Shown: positions 62,029 through 64,000 of the stretch, in pieces
How positions within the stretch are numbered: position 1 is the stretch's first letter
How the letters are laid out: each line of letters begins with the position of its first letter
Origin: Ficedula albicollis
Taxonomy: Eukaryota; Chordata; Aves; Passeriformes; Muscicapidae
Reading direction: 5' to 3'
Length of the DNA: 64,000 bases
NCBI RefSeq assembly: GCF_000247815.1
Contig: NC_021677.1
Span: 2,343,507-2,407,506 of the forward strand
The notes under the pieces: generated by a model
What the model was told of the DNA's origin: nothing
What the model saw: the letters and a program-made list of their open reading frames with translations, nothing else
The model's database searches: none
Program-made: the position numbers and the translations under genes

Positions 62029-63863
62029 AATAGTGGTAGGTGCCCAGTTCTCTCTCAGAGTAAGTGGCCAAAGCACATTGCGTTGCAGAGAAGAAAAGGG
62101 TCTTGGTCATTGGGTTCAGATGTAACCTGCAGCACCTTCTAGAGAGAAAAGCAGCAGAATTTGCCCATGAGCAGTTTTATCACTTGGGTTTCTGTGTTCT
62201 GCAGAGCTAAGGGGAAAGCTAAGGTGCAGGAGCCAGAAAGGACCATGCAAACTCTCTCGTGGAGCTGACCTAGACCTCTAACACTGAAGCCAAAAGAGAA
62301 GAGAAGCAGAGTTGTTTCAGGAGTGTGGAGAGGTGTAAAGAGGTCTGGGGGAAGTTAAATACAGCTGTGGGAGATGGCTGTACTCACTCTCCTGCCATCA
62401 TCGTGTGTCCAGAGTATGCCAGACATATCTCTGTTCCCTAGGTGCCACCTAATGGGTGGTGTAGGAAAAAAAGACAAAATGAAGTGGTCATAGTGGGGAG
62501 GAATGATCTTTCACACCAGAGAATCCACAGATACTTTGTTGGTGGTCAAAGCTGGGTGCAATTCTTTCCCATTGCTGGCTTTTCACCTGAACTGACACAT
62601 TCACAGAGCTACGACTGAACATGTGAGAGCTGTAGCCCCAGGAATGCCCAGATCATTTTCTGTTGTCTCCATTCACCTGGCACTTGTGTTCTTAGATTTC
62701 CTTTAGTCCAGACAAGGACTGTGGCAGGGCTAAACTACTCCACAGCCAGAAAACAAATTCAGAGTATATCAGTGTCTCATATAATGCAGCACTGACTTCC
62801 CACGTGTTCAAAATAGACACAGGAGGAGACATCAGCTATGAAAATGCCCCATATGAGCTAAAGAATCCCTTGTTTAGGAAGCAAGCAGGATTCCACAGGG
62901 GTGTGTTTCAACAGCAGACCTACCTCTATGCAGCAGCACTAAGGCTGCTGGAAAGAAAAAAGGGGATTACAAGCCATTTGAAACATTAATTTTTTTCTGC
63001 TGAAGAAGACTTGCATGAATCCTAGCTCAGAATAGCTCACAATTGAAGTGCATTTAATATTTGCCTTCCCTTCATTAGATAACAAGGAGAGGTGGAATTT
63101 TGCTGTGCTCCACGAAGGGAATGCTGCCATGGCTCTCTGCACAGCAACTGGAATCAAAAGTTCTCGAGATCCAAATTGGTTCTGACACAAATCCTTCCAT
63201 GAATCTGTCACTGGCTTTCAGCACCTTGCTTTTCCTATGGATTCAAATTGGGATGTGAACGGCAGTGATCTCAGCAAAGCAGAGATCATCCTGCAGCTCT
63301 CTGTATTTTCTGTGGTAGCATCAGGTAACTTCCTTAGAAACAAAGCTTTAATTGAACTTGAGTGACTAATATGTTCAAACCAGAAACGTTCCTGTGGGTT
63401 TTAAAAATTTAATTATATTCCATCCCCAAATTTTCCTAGTGCTACTCATTGAAAATACACAGCTGCGCTGGTGAAGCTGTCAGTGAAAGGAAGCAAGAGG
63501 TTTTGGCAGCTGCACAGAGGGGAAGAGGTGAGGCCCTGGACTCATGAGAAGGCGTTGGAGACAGTTGAGGATTGGGGATCTCTGGAGTCTGATGACATTT
63601 CTGGCGATCTGAAGAAAACTCATTTCATCCCCACCCTTTTGTGAATGAAGCAGAGGTGAGTAGGTCACCAGGCAGCAGGTCTTGGTCCCAGCTCTTGCTG
63701 CAGCAGATTGTATGGCCACAGTCAAAGTGTGCTTGGTTCCCTCCTTCATCTGCAGCAAGGAGGATGTACATTGTCCAACAAGAACATCCAGATCTGAGGC
63801 GTTCTGGGAGGAGCATTCTTAGCTCTAGGAAACAGATGCATTGGAGCCCAAAAGTGCTTAAGG

Positions 63864-63951
63864 TACATGTTGATGTTCCCAGCATGGAATTTCAGCTCAG
63901 AAGCACTGCATGTACATGCTGATGTTTCCAGCATGGAATTTCAGCTCAGAA
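63864..63951. repeat. 49-bp-spaced tandem duplication
   Basis: TACATG.TGATGTT.CCAGCATGGAATTTCAGCTCAGAA occurs at 63864 and again at 63913. Confidence 0.85.
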
Positions 63952-64000
63952 CATAGAGTATATAGACTTGTCCAAACTTCTCTTTTCTTTGAATTACCTT

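Overview
This window is vertebrate nuclear DNA, almost certainly avian, and carries one protein-coding gene: WT1 (Wilms tumour 1), complete and on the minus strand. All nine coding exons of the bird-type gene can be read with canonical AG/GT borders and correct phase. They are exon 1 (45717-45327 from the AUG), exon 2 (40367-40245), exon 3 (40115-40013), exon 4 (34286-34209), exon 6 in mammalian numbering (24138-24036), exon 7/zinc finger 1 (22645-22495), exon 8/ZF2 (17442-17353), exon 9/ZF3 with the alternative KTS donor (16572-16480) and exon 10/ZF4 (12428-12307). The joined CDS is 1254 nt (417 residues with KTS, 414 without). The mammal-only 17-residue exon 5 was not found. A fragment resembling the CR1 retroposon 3' end, and residues shared with bird-type WT1 as I recall it, support an avian source; the species is not determined.

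Layout from left to right. 1 to about 11 kb is AT-rich DNA downstream of WT1 with three long C homopolymers and several two-copy tandem duplications. About 11.0-12.3 kb is the probable 3' UTR, with an apparently exact 714-bp duplication at its distal end. 12.4-34.2 kb holds exons 10 to 6 and their introns, including an 840-nt C run in the KTS intron and a 479-bp tandem duplication. 34.2-46 kb is exons 4 to 1 in a CpG-rich domain, with 29-bp, 35-bp and 65-bp minisatellites in the introns. 46-50.3 kb is the CpG-rich upstream side. 50.3-64 kb is AT-rich intergenic DNA with a CR1-like fragment, a long TG microsatellite and more tandem duplications. I recognise no second protein-coding gene.

The regulatory logic visible in the sequence is that of WT1 itself. 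There are two overlapping donors on exon 9 (plus and minus KTS). An open frame with a good-context CTG precedes the AUG, giving a possible extended N-terminus. In-frame open sequence in introns 1 and 3 abuts exons 2 and 4.

The most unusual feature is structural: seven pure C homopolymers (67, 251, 762, 840, 162, 113 and 96 nt), all C on the plus strand (G on the WT1 sense strand), usually abutting A or T runs. Alongside them are at least a dozen two-copy direct duplications, two of which have an A tract at the junction. These could be real or partly an assembly artefact; raw long reads would decide. A compact 25-bp-stem hairpin in intron 1 and a CRE plus TATA-like arrangement in intron 3 are the other non-coding signals worth testing.
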